37,722 nt of DNA from Arthrobacter silvisoli (GCF_003369445.1 NZ_QRCU01000012.1:1-37722); one strand, 5' to 3'. Shown: positions 16,078-24,062, numbered from the stretch's first letter. The notes: generated by a model not told the origin, from the letters alone. A program made the numbers and translations.

Positions 16078-16899
16078 TCAGGCCTTGTGCGCGCGCCAGC
16101 TCTGCGTCACATAGGGCAGGCGGATGACGTCGGCAGGTCCGTGGCCCAGGTGCTCGTGCAGATACCAGTGGAGGTTGGCCATGACCTTCGCGCGGGTGGC
16201 CTCGTTCGCCCGCAGGTAGTAGCTGCGGGACTTGGTGAGCTCCATGATGTCTTCGGGGAGCATCGGATCCTCCCAAGGGCTCAGGTGGCTCTCCAAGCCC
16301 GCGAATTCCGGGCCGACCACAGGCCGGAAGTCCGCTTTATGGACGTCGCCGGCATGCATGATGCGCGTGAGACGGTGGACCCACGGGACCGAGGTGTCCA
16401 GCTGGTTCCACACCAGGCCGAGCACTCCGCCGGGGCGCAGGATCCGCGCCAGCTCCGTGCTTGCCAGGAAGGGATCGCACCAATGCCAGGCCTGGGCAAC
16501 GCTGACGACGTCGAATGCTGAGTCCGCCAGCCCGGTTGCCTCTGCCGTGCCAAGGAGCGCCGCAGCTGCCGGGTAGTCCTTCCGGAGCTGCGCGAGCATG
16601 TCCTCGGAAGGGTCGACGGCGGCAGTTTCCAGGCCGCGTTCGAGCAGCAGGGCGGTGAATTTTCCGGTTCCGGCGCCGATGTCCGCGGCGGTCCGGGCAC
16701 CCTCAGGCACCAGCCAGTCCGCGGAATCGGCAGGGTAGCCGGGCCGGACCCGATGGTAGTGCTCGCCGCCGTCCTGGAAGCTCGACCCGAGCTCGCGCCG
16801 TCGGTCGCGGTCCAGCTTGGGGCCATGGATCCCGGGTGCCCGGAAGCTGGGTCCGCCGCCGTGTCCACCGGATCGCAAAGCCACGCGTCCACTCCTCAT
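16078..16899 (-). CDS. Class I SAM-dependent methyltransferase
   Basis: A 273-residue methyltransferase with motif I AADIGAGTGKFTALLLERG, the acidic ribose-binding AVDPSEDML, and motif IV region FDVVSVAQAWHWCDP followed by LARILRPGGVLGLVWN. This arrangement is common in small-molecule methyltransferases of the UbiE/BioC-like Methyltransf_11 group. The YHRVRPGYP near residue 50 is typical of that subgroup. Substrate is unknown. The start at 16899 sits in an inverted repeat; a GTG about 15 bases downstream, with GAGGAG before it, is an alternative start. Confidence 0.82.
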   Translation of the reverse strand: MRSGRVALRSGGHGGGPSFRAPGIHGPKLDRDRRRELGSSFQDGGEHYHRVRPGYPADSADWLVPEGARTAADIGAGTGKFTALLLERGLETAAVDPSEDMLAQLRKDYPAAAALLGTAEATGLADSAFDVVSVAQAWHWCDPFLASTELARILRPGGVLGLVWNQLDTSVPWVHRLTRIMHAGDVHKADFRPVVGPEFAGLESHLSPWEDPMLPEDIMELTKSRSYYLRANEATRAKVMANLHWYLHEHLGHGPADVIRLPYVTQSWRAHKA

Positions 16900-16918
16900 A
16901 GGGTCCAGAAGTACCCTA
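16899..16918 (-). promoter_or_regulatory. Inverted repeat at the methyltransferase start, candidate operator
   Basis: TAGGGT-N8-ACCCTA is a perfect 6-bp inverted repeat whose arm touches the start codon of the methyltransferase gene. A repressor bound here would block transcription or initiation. Confidence 0.4.
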
Positions 16919-16933
16919 AGAAATCTACCGCAT

Positions 16934-18331
16934 TCAGTTGGTGCTGCACGGGGCAGCGCCCGCGGTGCCAGGAGTGTTCGGCGCCCAGTGCGGGTAGCTG
17001 CGGTGGTCGTTGGCGGGAACCCAGCGGCCGGAGTCGACGACGTAGTCCCAGCCCAGGCCCTCGGCCTTGAGCGCCTTGATTCCGGCGATCAGGCGGGTGG
17101 CGTCCTCCAGACGGGATCCCAGGCCGAAGCTGGCGCGCAAGGAGCCGGAGGGGAGGCCGAGCCGCTTGAGCAAGGGGTGGGCGCAGAAGCGTCCGTCGCG
17201 CAGGCCGATGCCATGTTCGGCGGAGAGGTACGCGGCGACCAGGCCGGCGTCGTAGCCTTCGAGGGAGAAGTTCACCACGCCGATGGTGTCGGCGGGGTCG
17301 GTGTCGCTGAAGATCTGGTGGACGGTGACGCCCTCGATTTCCTTCAGGCCTTCAACCAGGTGGGTCCGGATTGCGGACTCGTGGGCGTGCCACTCGTCCT
17401 GGTCCAGTTCGGCGATGACCTGGGTGGCCCTGGCCAGGGTGGCGGCACCGAGCACATTCGGGGAGCCGCCTTCATGGCGGGCCGGTCCGGTGGCCCAGGT
17501 GACGGAGTCGAGGCGGGCCTCGCGGACGGCGCCGCCGCCGGCGAGGTGCGGGGTACCGGCGTCGAGCCAGTCGGGGCGCCCTACCAGGACGCCGGCGCCG
17601 AACGGCGCGTAGAGCTTGTGCCCGGAGAAGACCAGATAGTCGATGCCCGCGGCCGCAATGTCGACGCGGCGGTGCGGGGCGAGCTGGGCTGCGTCGACGA
17701 CGATGCGTGCGCCGTTCTCGTGGGCGATGGCTGCAAGTTCCTTGACCGGAAGGATCTCACCGGTGACGTTGGAAGCGCCGGTGACGGCAAGGAGGCTGAC
17801 TCCGCCGTGGGCGAGGGCCTCGCGGACGTTGGCGAGCGTTTCCGCCAGGGTGGATGCCGCGACAATGCTGCGGTGCGGCAGGTGCTGCCAGGGGAGCAGG
17901 TTGGCGTGGTGCTCGATGTCCAGATACACGACCTCTCCGCTGTGCTTTCCGTCCACGACGGGCAGGCACCCGGCAAGCAGGTTCAGTGAATCGGTGGTGT
18001 TGCGGGTGAAGATCACGCTGTCGTCCGCACGGCCGCCGACGAATTCGCGCACGATGTTGCGGGCGTTTTCGTAGACGGAGGTGCTGATCTGCGAGGCGTA
18101 GCCGGCGCCGCGGTGGACGCTTGCGTAGAACGGCAGGACCTCGTTCAGGTAGGCGGACACCACAGTGAGGGCCGGGGCGGATGCGCCGTAGTCCAGGTTC
18201 GCGTAGCGTACGTGGCCGCCCTGGATGAGCGGTGCCTGCAGTTCGGCGCCGGTGACGGCGGCCAGCGGGCGGGCAGCGGGCGACAGGGAGTCGTGGCGGA
18301 GTTCGGGCGAAGTGAAAGTGGCAGTGCTCAT
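16934..18331 (-). CDS. Cysteine desulfurase-like PLP enzyme (class V aminotransferase, SufS/CsdA type)
   Basis: A 465-residue pyridoxal-phosphate enzyme expected to remove sulfur from cysteine, giving alanine and an enzyme persulfide. Diagnostic residues are the EHHANLLPW block, the PLP lysine in SGHK (K239 from this start), and the catalytic Cys in the loop GIGLRDGRFCAHPL (C383), matching the RTGHHCAQP loop of SufS/CsdA. It is longer than usual at both ends, with a C-terminal tail (VDSGRWVPANDHRSYPHW). The ATG at 18331 has GAGG seven bases upstream; an in-frame ATG at 18343 is possible. It stands alone, without suf or isc genes, under a SAM-IV riboswitch, which places it in sulfur or methionine metabolism. 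Confidence 0.85.
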   Translation of the reverse strand: MSTATFTSPELRHDSLSPAARPLAAVTGAELQAPLIQGGHVRYANLDYGASAPALTVVSAYLNEVLPFYASVHRGAGYASQISTSVYENARNIVREFVGGRADDSVIFTRNTTDSLNLLAGCLPVVDGKHSGEVVYLDIEHHANLLPWQHLPHRSIVAASTLAETLANVREALAHGGVSLLAVTGASNVTGEILPVKELAAIAHENGARIVVDAAQLAPHRRVDIAAAGIDYLVFSGHKLYAPFGAGVLVGRPDWLDAGTPHLAGGGAVREARLDSVTWATGPARHEGGSPNVLGAATLARATQVIAELDQDEWHAHESAIRTHLVEGLKEIEGVTVHQIFSDTDPADTIGVVNFSLEGYDAGLVAAYLSAEHGIGLRDGRFCAHPLLKRLGLPSGSLRASFGLGSRLEDATRLIAGIKALKAEGLGWDYVVDSGRWVPANDHRSYPHWAPNTPGTAGAAPCSTN

Positions 18332-18352
18332 GGGAGTCCTCATTCAAGGGAA

Positions 18353-18366
18353 CCCTGCATGCAGGG
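18353..18366 (-). promoter_or_regulatory. Palindrome in the riboswitch expression platform
   Basis: CCCTGCATGCAGGG, a perfect 14-bp palindrome, lies between the riboswitch core and the start codon of the desulfurase gene. It could be the switching hairpin that controls access to the ribosome site. No terminator T-run is present, so translational control is the more likely mode. Confidence 0.4.
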
Positions 18367-18482
18367 GATCCGCGCTTGCCGCATCCGTTCCGGACCGGCC
18401 GGGTCGTCACCCGGGGCACCCCGCCGCGATGGAGGGTTGCCGGCCAGCAAACCGGGGTTTCACGCTGGCACTCGTGACCTGT
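18366..18482 (-). promoter_or_regulatory. SAM-IV riboswitch
   Basis: On the minus strand, beginning about 18480, the leader reads GGTCACGAGTGCCAGCGTG, then CCCCGGTTTGCTGGCCGG, CAACCCTCC, GCGGGGTGCCCCGGGTGACGACC. This is the conserved core of the actinobacterial SAM-IV class: the first stem GGTCACGAG/GTGACGACC, the GCCAGC/GCTGGC helix, the GGCAACCCTCC loop and the GGGGTGCCCC element. It should bind S-adenosylmethionine and lower expression of the desulfurase gene when SAM is plentiful. The lower boundary is approximate. Confidence 0.88.
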
Positions 18483-18487
18483 CTTTG

Positions 18488-18516
18488 AGACTAGGACACC
18501 GTACGCGAGGTGCCAA
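18488..18516 (-). promoter_or_regulatory. Housekeeping promoter of the riboswitch-desulfurase transcript
   Basis: On the minus strand TTGGCA (18516-18511), a 17-base spacer and TAGTCT (18493-18488) form a good sigma-A promoter. Transcription would start near 18481, the first base of the riboswitch. Confidence 0.75.
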
Positions 18517-18576
18517 AGCCGGCGGGTTTTGTTAAGCAGATTGTTACGGAGAGCGGATTTGGGCCGGTTTGCCGAA

Positions 18577-18617
18577 CAAAAATCGGCAGGTGTCCCGCGT
18601 TGGGGACACCTGCCGAT
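18577..18617 (-). terminator. Rho-independent terminator after hisN
   Basis: A 15-bp perfect stem (ATCGGCAGGTGTCCC at 18582-18596 with its complement at 18603-18617), a 6-base loop, and on the minus strand a TTTTT tract right after it. It lies 31 bases beyond the hisN stop. Confidence 0.93.
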
Positions 18618-18647
18618 GAATCTTCGCCGAAGTCCGGAGGTGCCGGA

Positions 18648-19460
18648 TCAGAGCAAGTCGTCGATGGACGGGTTGAGCTTCTTCAGGACCTCCGAGTGCA
18701 GGATGGAATTGCTGGCCACGGCGTTCCCGCCGAACGGGCCGTCCTTGCCGTCGAGGGAGGTAAACCGGCCGCCGGCTTCGGTCACGATCGGCACCAGCGC
18801 CGCCATGTCGTAGAGCTCCAGCTCGGGTTCGGCGGCGACGTCCACGGCGCCTTCGGCCACGAGGCAGTAGGACCAGAAATCGCCGTACGCCCGGCTGCGC
18901 CAGACGGCGTCTTCCAGTTCCAGGAAGGAATCCAGCGAGCCCTGCTTCTTCCATTCCGTGATTTCCGAGTAGGACAGCGAGGCGTCGGACAGCTGTGAGA
19001 CGTTGCTGACCTTGAGCCGCGTGGCCGAGGCCAGGGAGCGGCCGGTGTAGGCGCCTCCGCCCTTCACGGCCCACCAGCGCCGGCCGAGTGCGGGGGCGCT
19101 GACGACGCCTACCACTACCTCGTCGCCATCGACGAGGGCAATGAGGGTGGCCCAGACGGGAACACCGCGGACGAAGTTCTTGGTACCGTCGATCGGATCG
19201 ATGATCCAGCGCCGGGCACCGTGCCCGGTGCTGCCGAATTCCTCGCCCAGCACGGCGTCCCGGGGACGTGAGCGGGACAGTTGGCCGCGGATGGCTTCTT
19301 CGGCGGCGCGGTCGGCGTCGGTCACGGGGGTCAGGTCGGGCTTGGACTCGACCTGCAGGTCCAGGGCCTTGAATCGCTCCATGGTCAGGGCATCGACGGA
19401 GTCTGCCAGCACGTGGGCAAGGCGGAGGTCGTCGTTGTAATTCGGGTCGACTTGGGTCAT
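18648..19460 (-). CDS. hisN: Histidinol-phosphatase HisN (inositol monophosphatase family)
   Basis: A 270-residue magnesium-dependent phosphatase of the IMPase fold. Metal-binding motifs are visible: GEEFG (about residues 72-76), [15 protein letters not shown] (D-P-x-D-G-T), and the C-terminal [19 protein letters not shown]. The [18 protein letters not shown] region matches actinobacterial HisN, which dephosphorylates L-histidinol phosphate in histidine synthesis; inositol monophosphatase activity cannot be excluded. It is last in a minus-strand run with aroA and rsgA, 55 bases after rsgA, and may also have its own promoter: TAGTTT six bases before the ATG. Confidence 0.88.
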   Translation of the reverse strand: MTQVDPNYNDDLRLAHVLADSVDALTMERFKALDLQVESKPDLTPVTDADRAAEEAIRGQLSRSRPRDAVLGEEFGSTGHGARRWIIDPIDGTKNFVRGVPVWATLIALVDGDEVVVGVVSAPALGRRWWAVKGGGAYTGRSLASATRLKVSNVSQLSDASLSYSEITEWKKQGSLDSFLELEDAVWRSRAYGDFWSYCLVAEGAVDVAAEPELELYDMAALVPIVTEAGGRFTSLDGKDGPFGGNAVASNSILHSEVLKKLNPSIDDLL

Positions 19461-19472
19461 GGTTCCAAACTA
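19461..19472 (-). promoter_or_regulatory. Possible -10 box for a leaderless hisN transcript
   Basis: TAGTTT on the minus strand (19472-19467), six bases from the hisN ATG. The spacing equals that of the MFS and DtxR genes, though the hexamer is a weaker match. Confidence 0.4.
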
Positions 19473-19515
19473 CCGGCAAAAGCCGGCCTGCCAGGGGACC
19501 GCAGGGGCTGCGCCG

Positions 19516-20631
19516 TCAGATGACCGTCCCCAGTTCCTTGGTTTCCTTGGCTTCCTGGCGCGGATCGGCGCCGAGGAGACGGCGCAGCGAGGCAAGGCGG
19601 GCCGGGCCCGCTTCCCCGGCGGACCCGGAAGTGACCCAGTCGTCGAGGCCGCAGCGGACGGCGTTGGCATCGTGCTTGCAGCCACGCTCGCAGGATTCGG
19701 TGCCCGGTTCGAGGTCCGGGAACGCGTGCATGATCCGGTCCGGATCCACGAGCGCGAGGCCGAATGAGCGGATGCCGGGGGTGTCGATGATCCAGCTCCC
19801 GGCGGGCGCTTCGTCGAGTCTGAGTGCGAGGGCGGAGGAGGAGGTGTGGCGTCCGCGTCCGGTGACCGCGTTGACGCCGCCGGTGGCGCGTTCGGCGCCG
19901 GTGAGGGCGTTCACCATGGTGGATTTCCCGACGCCGGAGTGCCCCAGCAGCACCGTGACCTTGCCGTCAAGGTACTCACGCAGCCGCTCGACGGCGGCGC
20001 CGTCGAGCCTGGCGGAGAGCCCGTCGTCGCTCCTGGCATCGATTCCCGAGGCCTCGGCGTCGGCGGTGCGGCTGATGATCACCGGGAAATCGAGGCTGAG
20101 GTAGTTCGCCAGCAGTTCCGCAGGATCCTTGACGTCCGCTTTGGTGACCAGCAGCAGCGGCTCGATGCCGGCGTCGTAGGCTGCCACCAGGGCGCGGTCG
20201 ATGAATCCGGTGCGTGGTTCCGGGTTGGCGGCCGCCACAACGATCACCAACTGGTCGGCGTTGGCCACCACCACACGTTCCACGGGATCTGAGTCATCGG
20301 CACTGCGCCGCAGCACCGTCTTGCGTTCCTCGACACGCACCAGCCGGGCAAGGGTGTCCGGGGCGCCGGAGACGTCGCCCACGAGTGCCACGAAGTCGCC
20401 CGGCACCACGGGGGTGCGCCGCAGTTCGCGGGCGCGGGCCGCCACGACGGTGCGTTCTTCGGTTGTGTCCTCGGCGACGACGGCGGTGTAGCGCCCGCGG
20501 TCCACGGTGATGATACGGCCGAGCACGGCATCGTCGTGGCTCGGCCGGTCCTTCGTGCGCGGACGGGACCCCTTCTTGTTTGGCCGGATCCGGACGTCGG
20601 ACTCATCCCATGACCGTGCAGAACGTCCCAT
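19516..20631 (-). CDS. rsgA: Ribosome small-subunit-dependent GTPase A
   Basis: A GTPase that helps mature the 30S ribosomal subunit. The 371-residue protein shows the circularly permuted motif order of the YjeQ/RsgA family: G4 LLVTKADV first, then G1 LLGHSGVGKSTMVNAL, then G3 IIDTPGIRSFG. An OB-fold precedes (residues about 35-105), and a zinc-binding C-terminus has CERGCKHDANAVRC. It starts two bases after the aroA stop, so it is translated with aroA. Confidence 0.96.
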   Translation of the reverse strand: MGRSARSWDESDVRIRPNKKGSRPRTKDRPSHDDAVLGRIITVDRGRYTAVVAEDTTEERTVVAARARELRRTPVVPGDFVALVGDVSGAPDTLARLVRVEERKTVLRRSADDSDPVERVVVANADQLVIVVAAANPEPRTGFIDRALVAAYDAGIEPLLLVTKADVKDPAELLANYLSLDFPVIISRTADAEASGIDARSDDGLSARLDGAAVERLREYLDGKVTVLLGHSGVGKSTMVNALTGAERATGGVNAVTGRGRHTSSSALALRLDEAPAGSWIIDTPGIRSFGLALVDPDRIMHAFPDLEPGTESCERGCKHDANAVRCGLDDWVTSGSAGEAGPARLASLRRLLGADPRQEAKETKELGTVI

Positions 20632-20633
20632 CG

Positions 20634-21998
20634 TCAGTGACCGGGCCCCGTGGTTCCGGGCGTGCCGCTGCCCTGGTCAAGCATGGCCGCCCAGATCTGC
20701 GGGAACTCCGGCATGGTCTTGGACGTGGTGGCGATATCCTCCACGAGCACGCCCTCCACTGCGAGGCCCAGGATGGCCCCGGCGGTCGCCATCCGGTGGT
20801 CCGCATAGCTGTGTACGACGCCGCCGTGCAGCTTCGCGGGCCGGATCATCAGGCCGTCGTCGGTTTCCTCGGCGTCGCCGCCGAGCCGGTTGATTTCGGC
20901 AGCGAGGGCTGCGAGCCGGTCCGTTTCGTGTCCGCGCAGGTGCGCGATGCCGGTGAGCCTGGAGGGGCCGGTGGCCAGCGCGCACAGGGCGGCCACCGTG
21001 GGGGCGAGTTCGCTGGTCTCGTGGAAGTCGGCGCCCTTGATTTCCTGGCCCCCGGTCACGGTGAGGGTGCCGTCCTCGAGGCTGACCGTGGCACCCATCG
21101 TCTGCAGGATCTGCCGCCAGAGGTCGCCCACCTGGGTGGTGTTGGACGGCCAATTGGGAATCCGGACGGTGCCCTTGGTGGCAAGGGCCGCGGCCAGGAA
21201 GGGGCCGGCGTTGGAAAGGTCCTGCTCGATGCGCTCGTCGAAGGCCCGGATGGCGCCGGGGGAGACCACCCAATGGTTGGGGACGGAATCGTCCACCGTG
21301 ACGCCGACGCCGCGCAGCACATCGACGGTCATGTTGATGTGGTCCAGGCTGGGCACCGGCTTGCCGACGTGCTCCAGGTGCAGGCCCTCGGTGAAGCGGG
21401 CGCCGACCAGCAGCAGAGCGGAGACGAACTGGGAGGAGGCGCTGGCATCGATCACCAGGTGGCCGCCGCGGACCGAACCGTTCCCGTCAACCGTGAACGG
21501 AAGCGACGACGCCGTGCCGCCGCCCGGGGTGGAGATCCCGACGCCGAGCGCGGACAGCGCCTCGATGATCGTGTTCATGGGGCGCTTGCGGGCGTGCGGG
21601 TCGCCGTCGAACGCGGAGGAACCGTTGCGCAGGGCCGCGAGCGGAGGCACGAAGCGCATCACGGTACCGGCGAGGCCGCAGTCGATGGCACAGTCCGAAG
21701 CCGGCGCCGCCGGGTCGATCGGTTCGATCAGCAAGTCCGGTCCGTAGCTGCCGTCGCCCGGCACCTCGGTCACGGTGGCTCCCAGTTGCCGCAACGCCTC
21801 GATCATCAAGGCGGAGTCCCGGGAATGCAGGGGTGCCCGGAGCCGCGACGGACCGTCAGCCAAGGCAGCGAGGACCAGATAGCGGTTGGTGAGGGACTTG
21901 GAACCGGGAACGGTGACCGTGGCGTCAACGGGCCGGTGCGCAAAAGGTGCGTCCCAGAGAGGTGCGGCGGATGTGGTGGCTTCCGTGGTGCCGGTCAT
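20634..21998 (-). CDS. aroA: 3-Phosphoshikimate 1-carboxyvinyltransferase (EPSP synthase)
   Basis: Joins phosphoenolpyruvate and shikimate-3-phosphate in the shikimate pathway to aromatic amino acids. 454 residues. Substrate-binding motifs are seen: VPGSKSLTNRYLVLAAL near the N-terminus, DCGLAGTVMRFVPPLAAL (the PEP-loop, position of E. coli Gly96), DASASSQFVSALLL, and the C-terminal SYADHRMATAGAILGL. The ATG at 21998 is chosen because family members begin near here; a TTG at 22016 would add six residues. It lies 7 bases after the DoxX gene and 2 before rsgA, indicating one operon. Confidence 0.95.
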   Translation of the reverse strand: MTGTTEATTSAAPLWDAPFAHRPVDATVTVPGSKSLTNRYLVLAALADGPSRLRAPLHSRDSALMIEALRQLGATVTEVPGDGSYGPDLLIEPIDPAAPASDCAIDCGLAGTVMRFVPPLAALRNGSSAFDGDPHARKRPMNTIIEALSALGVGISTPGGGTASSLPFTVDGNGSVRGGHLVIDASASSQFVSALLLVGARFTEGLHLEHVGKPVPSLDHINMTVDVLRGVGVTVDDSVPNHWVVSPGAIRAFDERIEQDLSNAGPFLAAALATKGTVRIPNWPSNTTQVGDLWRQILQTMGATVSLEDGTLTVTGGQEIKGADFHETSELAPTVAALCALATGPSRLTGIAHLRGHETDRLAALAAEINRLGGDAEETDDGLMIRPAKLHGGVVHSYADHRMATAGAILGLAVEGVLVEDIATTSKTMPEFPQIWAAMLDQGSGTPGTTGPGH

Positions 21999-22005
21999 GC
22001 GTTCT

Positions 22006-22521
22006 TTATGCTCCAACTGTTTTGTCTACTGCCTTGCGGACGGCGCGGTCCGCCTTCTTCAGCTGCTTGCCGCCGGCCTTGCGGGCGTCCATGGCGAGGT
22101 GCTCGGCGCGCCAGGCAAGGCTCGGCCTGCCCGCGGTGTCGACGGCGGCGAGCAGCGCTCCGCCGGTCAGCGAAATGTTCTTCAACAGCTGGGCGCGGCG
22201 TTCCAGGCGGCCTTCCTTCGTGCTGATGTCTGCCGAACGCCATTCGACGAAAGTGTTCAGGCCGGAGATGACCGCCAGCAGGCCGGCGGAGAAACGGGGC
22301 AGTTTGCCGAGCGCGAGCAGGGCTCCGGCACCGAGTTGGGTGCCGCCGATCACGCGCGCAATCAGCTTCTCGTCGGCAGGGAAGGGGAGGGAATCAGAGG
22401 CACGGCGCAGCAGCGGGGAGAGCTGTTTGGCAGTATCGTCCGTGTTCTTGAGCTTGTCGATTCCTGAAACCACGAAGCTTGAGGCCAGCATCGGCCGGGC
22501 GGGAAAACGGATGAGGGACAT
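22006..22521 (-). CDS. DoxX family membrane protein
   Basis: A 171-residue protein beginning MSLIRFPARPMLASSFVVSGIDKLKN, the usual DoxX start, with hydrophobic segments around residues 12-22, 60-75 (VIGGTQLGAGALLALG), 80-95 (SAGLLAVISGLNTFV) and 120-135, and a Lys/Arg-rich tail. AGGAGG stands before the ATG at 22521; longer readings have no ribosome site. DoxX proteins are small membrane proteins; in mycobacteria one takes part in a membrane-associated oxidoreductase complex linked to oxidative stress. It is divergent from the thiol-stress gene sigR, which is suggestive but not proof of shared function. Confidence 0.82.
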   Translation of the reverse strand: MSLIRFPARPMLASSFVVSGIDKLKNTDDTAKQLSPLLRRASDSLPFPADEKLIARVIGGTQLGAGALLALGKLPRFSAGLLAVISGLNTFVEWRSADISTKEGRLERRAQLLKNISLTGGALLAAVDTAGRPSLAWRAEHLAMDARKAGGKQLKKADRAVRKAVDKTVGA

Positions 22522-22588
22522 GTCTTGCCTCCTGGATGGCTTGCCACAACGGTCAAGGGTGCAGTCGCCTCTAGTCTTGCATCTTTGC

Positions 22589-22614
22589 GGAATATTTGCC
22601 CGGGAGGGGCAGTT
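22589..22614 (+). promoter_or_regulatory. SigR-type autoregulatory promoter (GGAAT-N18-GTT) upstream of sigR
   Basis: GGAAT at 22589-22593, exactly 18 bases, GTT at 22612-22614: a perfect SigR-family promoter signature. Transcription would start near 22620, just before the upstream in-frame GTG at 22626, so the induced message could encode a longer SigR. Confidence 0.85.
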
Positions 22615-22625
22615 GTGAGTAGAAG

Positions 22626-22787
22626 GTGTGGCAGCGCGCGGGGAAGTCCGCGTGCCAACGCCTGCGAAGCCAGTATCGAGGGGAAGGAGCCGCTTTCTTG
22701 AGCTTGGTGAAAGATCGTCAGGAAGTGCCGGCACCGGAGCGGGAGCCGGGGAAAGGTGCGCGCCGGGTGACAGTAGACTTGAACGCA
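22626..22787 (+). other. In-frame 5' extension of sigR (possible long SigR isoform)
   Basis: The frame is open for 54 codons before the sigR ATG. Two alternative starts exist: a GTG at 22626, about 5 bases from the predicted start of the SigR-driven transcript, and a TTG at 22698 with a good AAGGAG (22684-22689) eight bases ahead, giving a 30-residue extension. In Streptomyces coelicolor SigR has a second, unstable form with an N-terminal extension of about 55 residues made from the inducible promoter. The length and layout here are very similar. Confidence 0.6.
22774..22787 (+). promoter_or_regulatory. Second sigR promoter, -10 box for a leaderless transcript
   Basis: TAGACT at 22774-22779 is followed by 8 bases and the ATG at 22788 with no Shine-Dalgarno close by. 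This would give constitutive short SigR, in addition to the SigR-driven promoter upstream. Confidence 0.55.
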
Positions 22788-23525
22788 ATGAGCACCTTGG
22801 ACCCGGCCGCAGCGGCCATGTACGAAGCAGCGGAGCACCCCCGGGAGGGCGTGCAGGATGCCGCTGAAGAGTCCGGCCCCGGCGTCGTCATCGACGTCGC
22901 AAGCGAAACGCCCGAACAGCGGCGGGCCCGCTTCGAACGGGATGCCATGCAGTACGTCGACCAGCTCTACTCGGCGGCCATGCGCATGGCGCGGAACCCT
23001 TCGGATGCGGAGGACCTGGTGCAGGAGGCCTACACCAAGGCCTTTTCGGCGTTCCACCAGTACAACCCAGGGACAAACCTCAAGGCGTGGTTGTACCGGA
23101 TCCTGACGAACACCTACATCAACCTGTACCGGAAGCGGCAGCGCGAACCGCTGCAATCGAACTCGGACACGATTGAGGACTGGCAGCTTGCCAGGGCCGA
23201 ATCGCACACGTCGACGGGCCTGCGCTCGGCTGAGGCGGAAGCCTTGGACCACCTTCCCGATTCGGACGTCAAGCGTGCGCTGCAGGCCATTCCCGAGGAA
23301 TTCCGGCTCGCGGTGTACTTCGCGGACGTCGAAGGCTTCGCCTACAAGGAAATTTCGGACATCATGAACACCCCCATCGGAACGGTCATGTCCCGGCTCC
23401 ACCGCGGCAGGAAGATGCTGCGCGAACTGCTGGCCGACTATGCCGCCGAACGGGGAATCAGGGGCGCCACGGACACCCCCGCCGGGGACGCCGCCGCAAG
23501 CAATACACAGGAGAAACGGAAATGA
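22788..23525 (+). CDS. sigR: Thiol-oxidative-stress ECF sigma factor SigR/SigH
   Basis: An ECF sigma factor that directs RNA polymerase to thioredoxin, mycothiol and protein-quality genes when its anti-sigma factor is oxidised. From the ATG at 22788 it has 245 residues: an acidic N-terminal stretch of about 55, region 2 ([42 protein letters not shown], with the -10-reading helix after it), and region 4 ([44 protein letters not shown]), which reads the -35. It overlaps rsrA by ATGA. Upstream lie an autoregulatory GGAAT-N18-GTT promoter and an in-frame extension. Confidence 0.94.
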   Translation: MSTLDPAAAAMYEAAEHPREGVQDAAEESGPGVVIDVASETPEQRRARFERDAMQYVDQLYSAAMRMARNPSDAEDLVQEAYTKAFSAFHQYNPGTNLKAWLYRILTNTYINLYRKRQREPLQSNSDTIEDWQLARAESHTSTGLRSAEAEALDHLPDSDVKRALQAIPEEFRLAVYFADVEGFAYKEISDIMNTPIGTVMSRLHRGRKMLRELLADYAAERGIRGATDTPAGDAAASNTQEKRK

Positions 23526-23779
23526 GCTGCCAAGGACTGGGCGACTGCGACGATGCGCGGATGCAGCGCATCTATGAATACCTTGACGGTGCGCTGACCC
23601 GGGAGGACATCGCCGAGATCAAGCAGCACCTGCAGGAGTGCCCCGAGTGCACCGAGGAGTACGACCTGGAGTGCGTCATCCGCACGGTGGTCAAGCGGTC
23701 CTGCACAGAGTCTGCCCCGGAGAACCTCAAGAACTCCATCCTGGATCGCATCCATTCAATGAACGCAGCGGAAGTCTAG
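23522..23779 (+). CDS. rsrA: Redox-sensing zinc anti-sigma factor RsrA
   Basis: An 85-residue ZAS-family protein that binds SigR in the reduced, zinc-bound state and lets go when its cysteines form a disulfide. The H-x3-C-x2-C motif is H36-C40-C43 ([10 protein letters not shown]); further cysteines are C3, C9, C51 and C61. C3 and C61 correspond in position to known RsrA cysteines; the Streptomyces Cys61-Cys62 pair is here Ser60-Cys61. The ATG overlaps the sigR stop and AGGAG lies about 10 bases upstream. Followed by a strong terminator hairpin. Confidence 0.93.
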   Translation: MSCQGLGDCDDARMQRIYEYLDGALTREDIAEIKQHLQECPECTEEYDLECVIRTVVKRSCTESAPENLKNSILDRIHSMNAAEV

Positions 23780-23800
23780 GCCCGGTTGACCGTTCCACAG

Positions 23801-23838
23801 GAAGAGCCCCGGAAACCATCAGGTTTCCGGGGCTCTTC
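23801..23838. terminator. Bidirectional terminator between rsrA and the bL37 gene
   Basis: A perfect 17-bp stem (GAAGAGCCCCGGAAACC and its complement) around the loop ATCA, between two convergent genes. The short CTTT after it is only a weak T-tract, but the stem is very stable. Confidence 0.85.
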
Positions 23839-23853
23839 CTTTGCTCCAACAAC

Positions 23854-23928
23854 TCAGGTGTTGGGACGCTTGCCGTGGTTTGCGCCGCCGCGCTTACGGT
23901 CACGACGCTTGCGTGCACGCTTGCTCAT
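23854..23928 (-). CDS. Small ribosomal protein bL37, 24 residues
   Basis: A 25-codon gene starting MSKRARKRRDRKRGG and ending GKRPNT. Ten of the first fifteen residues are basic, as in the very short 50S protein bL37 of actinobacteria, known from mycobacterial ribosome structures. AAGGAGG lies 7 bases before the ATG on the minus strand, an optimal site. The assignment rests on the characteristic sequence and length; other tiny basic ribosomal proteins of this phylum (bS22) look different. Confidence 0.82.
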   Translation of the reverse strand: MSKRARKRRDRKRGGANHGKRPNT

Positions 23929-24062
23929 AGCCGGCCTCCTTCGTTTCTTGTACTCAACAAAGCTGCCCTCCAGTCTCCCACACGCGGGGCCCGGCCCGCG
24001 AACCGGCCGGCGGCGGGAGAAGACCGGATGGCCGGCGTCGGGCACGCGTGCCGGGATCGGCA

